Origin: Asticcacaulis sp. UBA2476
GTDB taxonomy: Bacteria; Pseudomonadota; Alphaproteobacteria; Caulobacterales; Caulobacteraceae
DNA: 64,000 bases
Assembly (NCBI GenBank): GCA_002342035.1
Contig: DDPE01000075.1
Coordinates: 1-64,000, forward strand
Direction: 5' to 3'
Numbering within the stretch: position 1 is the stretch's first letter; the number at the start of each line of letters is the position of its first letter. This document shows positions 41,610 to 49,694 of this stretch, piece by piece. Position numbers and translations under genes: made by a program. A model generated the notes under the pieces. It did not search any database, was not told where the DNA came from, and was given only the letters and a program-made list of their open reading frames with translations.

Positions 41610-42917
41610 CTACAACCGGTCGGCTTGCTTGAGCGCCAGATATTTGGTGACGATGAGCGTGGCCATCTGCTCGGTCGGGGCTTCCAGCACCTCAATCCCC
41701 TGCCGGCGCAGCAGGGCATGGACGGTTTCACGCTGGGTCAACAGGCGCTGGGCGAAAATGGCGCGGCTGACATCTTCGGGCGTGAGTGGCGGTTTGGCGG
41801 CCAGATCTTCGAGCACTTCGTCGCGGAAGGCCACAAAGATGATGACGTGCTTTTTCGACAGGCGATTGAGCGCCTCCAGCATCAGGTCGGCGCTGATTTC
41901 ATCGATGAAGTCGGTAAACAGCACAATAAGCGAGCGCCGCCCAATGCGCGAATTCAGATCGGCCAGAGCCAGGGTATGATTAGACTCTTCGGCCATGTCC
42001 GACAGCGACGATAGCTGATGTTTCAGCACCTCATAGCCCTGCATGCCCGATACCTGCGGGGCGATGTGATAGGGCTGTGAGGCGAAGGCAAAGCTTCGGA
42101 TATTGTCACCGATTTTCAGCGCGCAATAACCCAGCAACAGTCCGGCATAGAGCGCCCGATCAAGCCGTTTGATGCCAAGCAGCGGCTCTCCCATCAGCCG
42201 CCCGGTATCAAAGGCCAGCACGATGTGATGATTGCGTTCGGCCTGAAATTCCCGCGACAGCAGTTTGAGGTGACGAGCCGATGAGCGCCAGTCGATCCGG
42301 CGCGGGTCCTGACTGGCATCATATTCACGCAGGGCGTGAAATTCCGAGCCGTTGTGCAACTGGTTCTGCACGCGCACGCCGTAAATGCTGTCGTAGGAAA
42401 ACAGCTCAGACGCGTCGTGTTGCACGCCTTCGATATCGGGGGTGACGACGATCTGGCGATCCAGCGTCAGGCGCTTTTGTATCCAGATGAGCCCCAGAAC
42501 GCCACGATAGCGGACATGGATATCCTCCAGAACCGCCACGCCGCGGGCATGTGCCTTGAGCGTCAGTTCGGCGTGGAAGGCCCCCTCATTATCGGTGATG
42601 GCTTGCGCGGTATCGCTGACGATCAGCAGGTGATTGGCCCCAAACCGCACCTCAAGCGCGCCCGGTCTGCGGCCTGTGAAGCTTAAGGTGTATGGCCAGA
42701 CATAGTCGCGGCCCACGCCAATGGTGCGCGGGTTTTTCAGGTCGAGCTTAAGCGTGCGCGACAGGGGCGCAAACAGGCCGTCAAACAGCGAAAGCCCCAA
42801 AACCCCCAGCATGACCAGCGGCGCCCAGACCCAGCCTTGCGGCCACGCCAAGGCCAGCACGATGCTTAAGGCGACGCACAGGACAAGGATCGTAATGAGG
42901 CGGGCGGTGGGGTACAT
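41610..42917 (-). CDS. DUF58 (VWA-related) protein, MoxR partner
   Basis: 435 aa. Two N-terminal membrane helices (about 5-50) are followed by a soluble domain. The DUF58 motif is seen in YDASQDPRRIDWRSSARHLKLLSREFQAERNHHIVLAFDTGRLMG, with a VWA-like MIDAS remnant (AFDTGR) and FTDFIDE later. DUF58 proteins are the standard membrane partner of MoxR AAA+ ATPases. It lies two bases after the MoxR stop and is followed by the SpoIIM-type gene. Confidence 0.92.
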   Translation of the reverse strand: MYPTARLITILVLCVALSIVLALAWPQGWVWAPLVMLGVLGLSLFDGLFAPLSRTLKLDLKNPRTIGVGRDYVWPYTLSFTGRRPGALEVRFGANHLLIVSDTAQAITDNEGAFHAELTLKAHARGVAVLEDIHVRYRGVLGLIWIQKRLTLDRQIVVTPDIEGVQHDASELFSYDSIYGVRVQNQLHNGSEFHALREYDASQDPRRIDWRSSARHLKLLSREFQAERNHHIVLAFDTGRLMGEPLLGIKRLDRALYAGLLLGYCALKIGDNIRSFAFASQPYHIAPQVSGMQGYEVLKHQLSSLSDMAEESNHTLALADLNSRIGRRSLIVLFTDFIDEISADLMLEALNRLSKKHVIIFVAFRDEVLEDLAAKPPLTPEDVSRAIFAQRLLTQRETVHALLRRQGIEVLEAPTEQMATLIVTKYLALKQADRL

Positions 42918-42919
42918 GA

Positions 42920-43870
42920 CTATCTGGGTATCTCAACGCGTTCCAGCAGGCTTTGCAGTACGCTGTCGACATTGGCGCCTTCGATCTCCGCCGACGCCGA
43001 CAGGAGAACACGGTGGCGCATACAGGGGGCATAGAGCGCCTTGATATCATCGGGCAGCACATAGTCACGGCCATCCAGTGTGGCGCGCGCCCGTGCGGCC
43101 CGTGCCAGCAGGGCGCCCGAACGTGGTGATGCGCCGACGCTCAGTTGCGCCACTTCGCGGGTGGCCCGGATCAGATTGACGATGTAGTTGAGATTAGCGT
43201 CATTGAGCTTGACCTGCGCCACCACATCAATGGCCTGAGCCAGGGTTGCGGCATCGATGACACGGGTAATATTCAGTGTTGTGTCGGTCGCCGCCGCATT
43301 GCCCGACAGGCTGACGATGCGGCGCTCTTCTTCGATGCTGGGGTAGCTTAGGATGTGCTTGAACAAAAACCGGTCAAGCTGCGCTTCGGGCAGGGGATAG
43401 GTGCCCTGCTGCTCGATCGGGTTCTGGGTCGCAATGACCGTAAATCGGGCGCCCAGATCATGGCGGGTGCCATCCAGCGTCACAAACCGTTCCTGCATGG
43501 CTTCAAGCAGGGCGGCCTGAGTCTTGGGCGGGGTGCGGTTGATTTCGTCGGCCAGCAACAGATCGCAGAAAATCGGCCCTTTGCTGAGCGAAAAGCTGGA
43601 GGTCTGAAAGTTGAACAGGTTCGACCCCAGAATATCGCCGGGCAGCATGTCCGGGGTGAACTGGATGCGGCCAAAGCGCAGATCAAGCGACTGACAAAAG
43701 GCCCGCGCCAACAGGGTCTTAGCGGTGCCGGGAGGCCCTTCGAGCAGGATGTGTCCGCCGGAAAACAGCGCCACCAGCATAAGCTCGACCGTATCGGCCT
43801 GACCCACCACCGCCTTGGCGATTTCGGCCCTGAGCTGGTCGGCTAAGGATTTAATGTCGGATATTTGCAC
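42920..43870 (-). CDS. MoxR-family AAA+ ATPase
   Basis: 316 aa from GTG at 43870, which has GGAGAG upstream and begins four bases after the previous stop; upstream in-frame starts would overlap that gene. Walker A GPPGTAKTLLARAF, Walker B LLLADEINRTPPKTQAALLEAMQE, sensor 1 FTVIATQNPIEQQGTYPLPEAQLDRFLF and sensor-2 region GASPRSGALLARAARA. MoxR ATPases act as chaperone-like remodelers for VWA/DUF58 partners. It is the third gene of the six-gene membrane operon. Confidence 0.96.
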   Translation of the reverse strand: MQISDIKSLADQLRAEIAKAVVGQADTVELMLVALFSGGHILLEGPPGTAKTLLARAFCQSLDLRFGRIQFTPDMLPGDILGSNLFNFQTSSFSLSKGPIFCDLLLADEINRTPPKTQAALLEAMQERFVTLDGTRHDLGARFTVIATQNPIEQQGTYPLPEAQLDRFLFKHILSYPSIEEERRIVSLSGNAAATDTTLNITRVIDAATLAQAIDVVAQVKLNDANLNYIVNLIRATREVAQLSVGASPRSGALLARAARARATLDGRDYVLPDDIKALYAPCMRHRVLLSASAEIEGANVDSVLQSLLERVEIPR

Positions 43871-43874
43871 GGTG

Positions 43875-45422
43875 TCAGCTCTCCGTTTTGGATGGGATGG
43901 TGCGGGATTTAGGGTCGCCCGTCTCAACACGCCATTGATGCAGGCGCTGACACAGGCTGATGAGATTTGCAGGCGTGGTCACTTTGGCGGAGTCGCGCAC
44001 GATGGCGCTATAGGTTTCGGTGGTTCCCGTTCGCGCACTCAACTGATCGGCCAGTTCATCGGACGACAGGGTGGCATGGCCCATATAGCCGCGCGATTTA
44101 AGGGCCGCATCGCGCATCATCTGGGCATAGAGCGGGGCCAGTTTCGGCTCGCGCCCAGCCTTACTCAGCAGGCGCGCGGCATTGTCCGCCAGTATGCTGA
44201 CCCCGCGCCCCAGCGGTGCGGCCTTGGTCATATCATGGGCCGGACCAAAGCGGGCAAAGGCCGCCCACATCAGGCCCAGGCCCAGCACCATAAAGGCCAA
44301 AGGCACGGCGATAAACGGCGGGGTGGCGATGTAGTGCAGCAGGCTTTTGTCGACCGAGTGGCCGTTGAAGGTGAGGTTAAAAACGACCGATGGCGGGGTG
44401 GACGACTTACCGCGCACAGCATCAATCAGGGTAAGCGCCGTAACGACTTTTTGCGGGTCACTCAAGATCTGGTTGTTGAGCAGGTCGGGGTCGGTCAGCA
44501 GATAGACCGGCTGTGTGTATGGCTTTTCACCGGGCAAGGCATTAACGCGCGCCAGCACGATTTCACCCTTTGGCCCCAGCAGGATCGGGGTGAGTTTAGG
44601 CGTCGCCACGACCGATTGCAGGCCCTTGATCTTACCGGCCTTAAGCGGGGCTGCGAACAGGGTCTGGCCCGTTGTCGGTTGCAGGGTGATGTCGCGCGTC
44701 AGTTTGGTGGGTGACCGTAAGAAGGCGAGTCCGGCGGGTGTGAACTGAAATCCGTTACGCTTTTGATTTTTATCGTCAGTTATGGCGATCTCTTTAGCGG
44801 AAACCTTCTGATACAAAAGCCGCGACAAGTTGATTAAGTTCGAATAGGGCTGAGGCCCTTCATTCTGTGACCAGCGCGGACGGGTACGATGGGGCGCGGC
44901 AACCCATTTGGGCATAACAATCAGAACCGCATCGCCTTGCGAGCGGTATAATATGTGTTCTGATTTTTTATCATTAGGAAACTTTGAGGCCCGAAGCTGA
45001 TCATCCGGGCCGGACCTCGATGGTTTGCGCTCATATGCAGGGGTGGTCTCAGCAGGGGCAGATGTATTATCTATAACTTCATCGGCAGCTTCATCTACTG
45101 GAGTTACGTCGTCGTTTGCAGGCCATGAGACAAGCACATCGCTAACCATCTCAAGCGTGATAATCTCAAGATCATAGCGCTGTTGCGGGCCGGTTTCGCG
45201 CCGGTTGATATCGCTGCGGTAACCGCGCGCATCAAGCAGTTTATAGAGACCTTTAAAGCCGTGCGGTGAGATCGCGCCGGCATCGGCTGATTGCGGGCTG
45301 TCCGGATCGAAGGACGGCGAAATCAGGATCAGGGCCGCCGTCGCAAACAGGCCGACACACAACAACCCGACGACCATCGGCAGCATACGATTAAGCGGGG
45401 GCAGGCGGAAGTTAAGTTTCAT
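43875..45422 (-). CDS. DUF4350-type membrane protein of the MoxR operon
   Basis: 515 aa. An N-terminal membrane helix (about 13-33) is followed by a large extracytoplasmic region with GFKGLYKLLDARGYRSDINRR and YLLTDPDLLNNQ, as expected for DUF4350 proteins. A second helix (about 365-390) leads to a cytoplasmic tail. Residues about 100-170 form an acidic/Pro-rich, low-complexity insertion (AADEVIDNTSAPAETTPAYERK). It overlaps the DUF4129-like gene by one base and precedes moxR. Function is unknown; the family occurs with MoxR/DUF58/DUF4129. Confidence 0.8.
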   Translation of the reverse strand: MKLNFRLPPLNRMLPMVVGLLCVGLFATAALILISPSFDPDSPQSADAGAISPHGFKGLYKLLDARGYRSDINRRETGPQQRYDLEIITLEMVSDVLVSWPANDDVTPVDEAADEVIDNTSAPAETTPAYERKPSRSGPDDQLRASKFPNDKKSEHILYRSQGDAVLIVMPKWVAAPHRTRPRWSQNEGPQPYSNLINLSRLLYQKVSAKEIAITDDKNQKRNGFQFTPAGLAFLRSPTKLTRDITLQPTTGQTLFAAPLKAGKIKGLQSVVATPKLTPILLGPKGEIVLARVNALPGEKPYTQPVYLLTDPDLLNNQILSDPQKVVTALTLIDAVRGKSSTPPSVVFNLTFNGHSVDKSLLHYIATPPFIAVPLAFMVLGLGLMWAAFARFGPAHDMTKAAPLGRGVSILADNAARLLSKAGREPKLAPLYAQMMRDAALKSRGYMGHATLSSDELADQLSARTGTTETYSAIVRDSAKVTTPANLISLCQRLHQWRVETGDPKSRTIPSKTES

Positions 45423-46153
45423 CAGCCGATCCCTTCGATGGCGACGAAATCGACATAGGCCTGACGGCAGGCGTCAAAGCCTTCGCGCCCGACCCGGATA
45501 CCCGCGAAAAAGCTCATTTCAACCCAGCGCGTAATTTCCCCGAACGCGGGCCGCGCGTCAGATGGCAACAGCGGGTGGCTTAGGATATCGCGCGACGAAT
45601 AATGGGTGCGCACCAGATCGGGCCGGTAGGCGTTCAGATCAGCCACCGACCTCAGCAACAGCAAATGCACCGCTTCATCATAGTCGCCCTTGGCGGCCAG
45701 TGCGTCGATATCGTGCAGCAGGGCGGCGGCGGCGTCCTTGGTGGGCCGCCACATCGTCTCAGGCTTCATCACATCGCGCGGCAGGAAACGCTCAATCTGC
45801 TGGCGGATCAGCATCCGCACAAATGGCGACAGCACCAGAACCGCCAGCGCAAACACCAAAAGATAAATCAGCCAGGGCAGAATGGGCCCAAGGGGCGCCA
45901 TGATCTTGCCAATGGCGGTAATGACATCGCCGAGCCAGTGCAACACGTCTTTGAGCCATTGCGGCATCTCGGTCTTGGGCGGGTTAACCTGAGCGAAGTG
46001 GGTCTGGATATAGCCGCTACCATTGACGTCATCAATCAGGCTGCGGGCCTGATCCTGAGTTACAGATTCCGGGGTCACAGACACGTCCACAGACGCGGCC
46101 GCCGATGCGGAAACGCTCGCGTCTGTCTGATTGTCGGAAAGCCTAAGCCCCAT
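45422..46153 (-). CDS. DUF4129-type membrane protein of the MoxR operon
   Basis: 243 aa from ATG at 46153, with GGGGAGAGG just upstream; an in-frame TTG further up has no such site. Ser/Val/Ala-rich N-terminus, a membrane helix (about 90-115), then a cytoplasmic helical domain with DYDEAVHLLLLRSVADLNAYRPDLVRTHYSSRDIL and FAGIRVGREGFDACRQAYVDF, the DUF4129 pattern. It is first in the operon DUF4129-DUF4350-moxR-DUF58-SpoIIM-RDD. Role unknown. Confidence 0.82.
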   Translation of the reverse strand: MGLRLSDNQTDASVSASAAASVDVSVTPESVTQDQARSLIDDVNGSGYIQTHFAQVNPPKTEMPQWLKDVLHWLGDVITAIGKIMAPLGPILPWLIYLLVFALAVLVLSPFVRMLIRQQIERFLPRDVMKPETMWRPTKDAAAALLHDIDALAAKGDYDEAVHLLLLRSVADLNAYRPDLVRTHYSSRDILSHPLLPSDARPAFGEITRWVEMSFFAGIRVGREGFDACRQAYVDFVAIEGIG

Positions 46154-46225
46154 AACCTCTCCCCACCCCACGACCATAGGCTGAGGACATATTTGGGTCA
46201 ATCGGCAATTGGACGCAGGCGGCCT

Positions 46226-47104
46226 TTAGCGGTAATTTGTTCCTGAAAAATAGTCCTCAGCTTGCTGCATAAAGTCATCCGCGATAGCACGCGTTGCTTG
46301 AGGTAATTCATGGCGCGGCCGGAACAGTCCGATCTGACGCGTGGGCGTAAACCCTTCCAGATTTACGAAAGCGGCGCTCCCATTTTGATAGCTTTGGGGC
46401 ATGACGGTGGCACCGACACCGGCGGAGACTATATCCAGCGCGCGCTCATCATGGCGGGTGCGGTAGACCAGCGGTGGGCGGACGTTGCGGTCAGTGAAAT
46501 AGCGGCTGGTCTCGGACAGGACTTCGCACAGAGATCGCACGATCATCGGCTGATCGGCCATGTCTTCGCCGCGTACCGTGCCCGCGCCGGCCAAAGGGTG
46601 ATCCGGCGGCAGCACCAGGCTGTAGCCCTCAGTGTAAAGCGGCAAACTACGGTCATCCTCAACCCTGCGGATCGACAGCGCAAAGTCGATGCCGCGCTCA
46701 TCCATGCGGTTGAGCAGTTCCTGCTCGGTGCCATCCGATAGCTCAAATTGCGTCTCCGGATGTATCGCGCGAACGCTTTTGATCAGGCCCGCGATACGCT
46801 GTGACGGCAGGGTATGCAGCACGCCCAGCCGCAGTACCGGTGCCGTGACACCTTGCGCCACTTCAGCCAGAGCCAGATTACATTCATGCAGGATGGTCTT
46901 GGCGCGGGGCAGGAACCGCGCCCCGGCGGTGGTCAGAAACACCCGCTTATTGTTGCGCACAAAAAGGGCGGCCCCCACCGTTTCTTCCAGCCGTTTTATC
47001 CCGGCCGACAGGGTAGGCTGGGTCACGGACGAGGCATTGGCGGCCTTGGTGAACGATCCGGTTTCAACCACCGCCAGAAAATAACGCAGCAGATAAGGGT
47101 CCAT
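46226..47104 (-). CDS. LysR-family transcriptional regulator
   Basis: 292 aa, GGGGAG upstream of the ATG. The N-terminal HTH has LRYFLAVVETGSFTKAANASSVTQPTLSAGIKRLEETVG (residues about 5-45); the C-terminal periplasmic-binding-like effector domain follows. It is divergent from liuB across 164 bases that contain a T-N11-A palindrome at 47180-47194. It is therefore the likely activator of the leucine operon. This differs from the MerR-type LiuR and TetR-type LiuQ regulators described for this pathway in other proteobacteria. Effector unknown. Confidence 0.92.
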   Translation of the reverse strand: MDPYLLRYFLAVVETGSFTKAANASSVTQPTLSAGIKRLEETVGAALFVRNNKRVFLTTAGARFLPRAKTILHECNLALAEVAQGVTAPVLRLGVLHTLPSQRIAGLIKSVRAIHPETQFELSDGTEQELLNRMDERGIDFALSIRRVEDDRSLPLYTEGYSLVLPPDHPLAGAGTVRGEDMADQPMIVRSLCEVLSETSRYFTDRNVRPPLVYRTRHDERALDIVSAGVGATVMPQSYQNGSAAFVNLEGFTPTRQIGLFRPRHELPQATRAIADDFMQQAEDYFSGTNYR

Positions 47105-47108
47105 TATA

Positions 47109-47161
47109 CTCCCCTGCCTTGCCGGGGGAGGTGGCGCGCCGAAGGCGTGGCGGAAGGGGGC
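47109..47161. repeat. Dispersed palindromic repeat next to the LysR gene
   Basis: CTCCCCTGCCTTGCCGGGGG, then AGGTGGCGCGCCGAAGGCG and a run ending GGAAGGGGGC. This is the CCC...GGGGGAGGTGGC...GGGGG type of short extragenic repeat common in alphaproteobacteria. Its C-rich edge supplies, on the minus strand, the ribosome-binding site of the LysR gene. Confidence 0.6.
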
Positions 47162-47179
47162 ATGTTTGTACCGTTATGA

Positions 47180-47212
47180 ATAGAAAATTTCTATCAATTC
47201 TATTTTTATAAT
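47180..47212 (+). promoter_or_regulatory. LysR box and promoter of the liu operon
   Basis: ATAGAAA-A-TTTCTAT (47180-47194) is a 15-base palindrome containing T-N11-A, the LysR consensus. A perfect TATAAT (47207-47212) follows at the distance where its -35 region (47184-47189, a poor match) falls inside the palindrome. A weak -35 covered by an activator site fits LysR-dependent activation of liuB, which starts 56 bases on. Confidence 0.65.
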
Positions 47213-47268
47213 CGATTTTATCAATTTCAACAAGGCGACTATCATGTGGGTAAATACAGGGAATCCAC

Positions 47269-48876
47269 ATGACCATCTGGGTCAGCGACATCGATACCGC
47301 CTCTGAGGGTTTTCGCGCCAATGCCGCGCGGCTCAAAGCCATGACGGCGGAACTGCATGCGCTCACCGCCCGCATAGCTGAAGGTGGGCCTGCCGCCGCT
47401 CGTGAGCGCCATGTGGCGCGCGGAAAGCTTTTGCCGCGTGATCGCATTACCGCTCTGATCGATCAGGGTTCACCCTTTCTGGAAATCGGGGCCTTAGCGG
47501 CGCACGGGGTCTATGCCGAAGAGGTGGCGTCTGCCGGAATCATCTGCGGTATTGGCCGCATCGAAGGCACCGAGTGCATGATCGTGTGCAATGACGCCAC
47601 GGTTAAGGGTGGAACCTATTATCCGCTGACGGTCAAGAAGCATTTGCGGGCGCAGGACATCGCCCTGACCAACCATTTGCCCTGTGTCTATCTGGTCGAT
47701 TCCGGCGGGGCCAACCTGCCCAATCAGGATGAGGTCTTTCCGGACCGCGATCATTTTGGCCGCATCTTTTTCAATCAGGCGCAGATGTCGGCCCGCAATA
47801 TTCCTCAAATCGCCGTCGTGATGGGCAGTTGTACGGCGGGCGGGGCCTATGTACCGGCCATGTCTGATGAAACCATTATCGTGCGCCATCAGGGGACGAT
47901 CTTTCTGGGTGGACCGCCGCTGGTCAAGGCCGCGACCGGTGAAGTGGTCAGCGCCGAAGACTTAGGCGGTGGCGATGTCCACGCCAGACGCTCAGGCGTG
48001 GCCGATCATCTGGCGGATAATGATGCCGAGGCCCTACAGATCGCGCGGCGAATTGTGCGCCATTTGAACCGCACAAAAACGATAGCTTTGACGGTGCGGG
48101 AGGTGCAGGAACCGGCCTATGACGGTGCGGAACTTTACGGCCTGATCCCGGCCGATCCGAAGCAGCCCATCGATGCCCGCGAACTGATCGGACGGGTGGT
48201 TGATGGTTCGGAATTTGATGAGTTTAAGCCGCTGTACGGTGAAACCCTGATTACCGGATTTGCCCATCTTTATGGTTATCCGGTCGGAATTATTGCCAAT
48301 AACGGCGTGCTGTTTTCGCAGAGCGCCCTAAAAGGCGCGCACTTTGTGGAGCTATGTTGCCAGCGCGGCATACCGCTGATCTTTCTGCAAAACATCACCG
48401 GCTTTATGGTTGGCCAAAAATACGAAAACGAAGGCATTGCCCGTGATGGCGCAAAGCTGGTGACGGCGGTGGCCTGTGCCAATGTGCCTAAGCTGACCCT
48501 GATTTTCGGCGGCTCCTACGGGGCGGGCAATTACGGCATGTGCGGGCGGGCCTTTGATCCGCGCTTTGTGTGGATGTGGCCCAATGCGCGTATTTCGGTC
48601 ATGGGCGGCGCCCAGGCGGCAGGGGTTCTGGCCACCGTTAAGCGCGACGCGATTGAAGTCAAAGGCGGCACGTGGTCGCTAGAGGATGAGGCCGCGTTTA
48701 AGGCTCCCTATATCGAACAGTTTGAGGCCCAGAGCCATGCCTTTTATGCGTCCGCGCGCCTGTGGGACGACGGGGTGATCGACCCTGCCGATACCCGCCG
48801 GGTTTTGGGTTTGTCGCTGTCGGCGGCCCTGAATGCCCCGATCGAACCGACCCGGTTCGGTGTTTTTAGAATGTAA
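47269..48876 (+). CDS. liuB: 3-Methylcrotonyl-CoA carboxylase, beta (carboxyltransferase) subunit
   Basis: 535 aa, AGGGA seven bases before the ATG. Carboxyltransferase blocks are GGPAAARERHVARGKLLPRDRI, GICGIGRIEG, VYLVDSGGANLPNQDEVFPDRDHFGRIFFNQA, GSCTAGGAYVPAMSDE, and the C-terminal IFGGSYGAGNYGMCGRAFDPRF with WPNARISVMGGAQAAGVLA. These fit MCC-beta better than propionyl-CoA carboxylase. It carboxylates 3-methylcrotonyl-CoA in leucine breakdown with the biotin-bearing alpha subunit encoded two genes on. First gene of the operon. Confidence 0.96.
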   Translation: MTIWVSDIDTASEGFRANAARLKAMTAELHALTARIAEGGPAAARERHVARGKLLPRDRITALIDQGSPFLEIGALAAHGVYAEEVASAGIICGIGRIEGTECMIVCNDATVKGGTYYPLTVKKHLRAQDIALTNHLPCVYLVDSGGANLPNQDEVFPDRDHFGRIFFNQAQMSARNIPQIAVVMGSCTAGGAYVPAMSDETIIVRHQGTIFLGGPPLVKAATGEVVSAEDLGGGDVHARRSGVADHLADNDAEALQIARRIVRHLNRTKTIALTVREVQEPAYDGAELYGLIPADPKQPIDARELIGRVVDGSEFDEFKPLYGETLITGFAHLYGYPVGIIANNGVLFSQSALKGAHFVELCCQRGIPLIFLQNITGFMVGQKYENEGIARDGAKLVTAVACANVPKLTLIFGGSYGAGNYGMCGRAFDPRFVWMWPNARISVMGGAQAAGVLATVKRDAIEVKGGTWSLEDEAAFKAPYIEQFEAQSHAFYASARLWDDGVIDPADTRRVLGLSLSAALNAPIEPTRFGVFRM

Positions 48877-48914
48877 TGTGCTCAAGGAGCGAAGCGTTAG
48901 CACAAAGGAAAACC

Positions 48915-49694
48915 ATGTCGTCCCTATCATTACACATCGCTGATGGTATTGCCCGCGTCATCCTCAACCGGCCGGAGCGGCATAATGCCTTTGATGCCCG
49001 CCTGATCGATGATCTGGAAGACACTTTCACCCTGCTGGGCCGGGACACAAACGTCCGGGTGATCGTCCTGACCCATGCCGGGGCTAATTTCTGCGCCGGG
49101 GCTGATCTGGAATGGATGGCGGCTTCGGCGGCCAAACCGCAAACCGCAAACCGCGAAGACGCCCTTAAAATGGCGCGCATGTTTGCGGCCATCAACACCT
49201 GCCCCAAACCGGTGATCGGGCTGGTGCGCGGCAAAGCCATCGGCGGGGGCGTAGGGCTGGTGGCGTGCTGCGATATCGTCATCGCCGCCCCCGATGCCAG
49301 CTTTTGCTTAAGCGAGGTTAGGCTGGGTCTGATCCCGGCGGTGATATCGCCGTTCGTGGTGGCTAAGATCGGCCCCTCTCAGGCCCGCAGGTTCATGATC
49401 AGCGCCGAGGCGTTTGATGCCTTAACCGCCATGCGCATCGGCCTGATCCACGAGGTGTGTGCGGATGGAGAGGCGACGCTTACGACCCTGATCGCCGCCC
49501 TGCTGCGCAATGCGCCAAAGGCGATGGCGGAAGTTAAAACCCTGCTGGCCGATGTGGCGGGGAAAGCCATAGATGACGATCTTTTGAGCGTGTGCGCCGA
49601 CCGTATTGCTGCGCGCCGGGCCTCATTTGAGGGCATGGAGGGCGTGGCCGCCTTCCTTGGCAAACGCAAAGCCGATTGGGTGCCCAATGACTAA
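48915..49694 (+). CDS. liuC: Methylglutaconyl-CoA hydratase (enoyl-CoA hydratase family)
   Basis: 259 aa from ATG at 48915 (AAAGGA upstream); an in-frame alternative at 48876 overlaps liuB and has no ribosome-binding site. Crotonase fold: VILNRPERHNAFDARLIDDL, ANFCAGADLEWM (oxyanion hole), GGGVGLVACCDIVIAAPDASF and EVRLGLIPAVISPFV. The middle AGADLEWM block is typical of the liuC type. It hydrates 3-methylglutaconyl-CoA to HMG-CoA. Its stop overlaps the liuD start. Confidence 0.92.
   Translation: MSSLSLHIADGIARVILNRPERHNAFDARLIDDLEDTFTLLGRDTNVRVIVLTHAGANFCAGADLEWMAASAAKPQTANREDALKMARMFAAINTCPKPVIGLVRGKAIGGGVGLVACCDIVIAAPDASFCLSEVRLGLIPAVISPFVVAKIGPSQARRFMISAEAFDALTAMRIGLIHEVCADGEATLTTLIAALLRNAPKAMAEVKTLLADVAGKAIDDDLLSVCADRIAARRASFEGMEGVAAFLGKRKADWVPND

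Noticed and set aside
47109..47161. Repeat considered as a CRISPR fragment or IS end
   Set aside because: Single palindromic unit without spacers, transposase or target duplication.
48876..48914. Upstream start for liuC overlapping liuB
   Set aside because: No ribosome-binding site and residues unlike the crotonase N-terminus; ATG at 48915 has AAAGGA.
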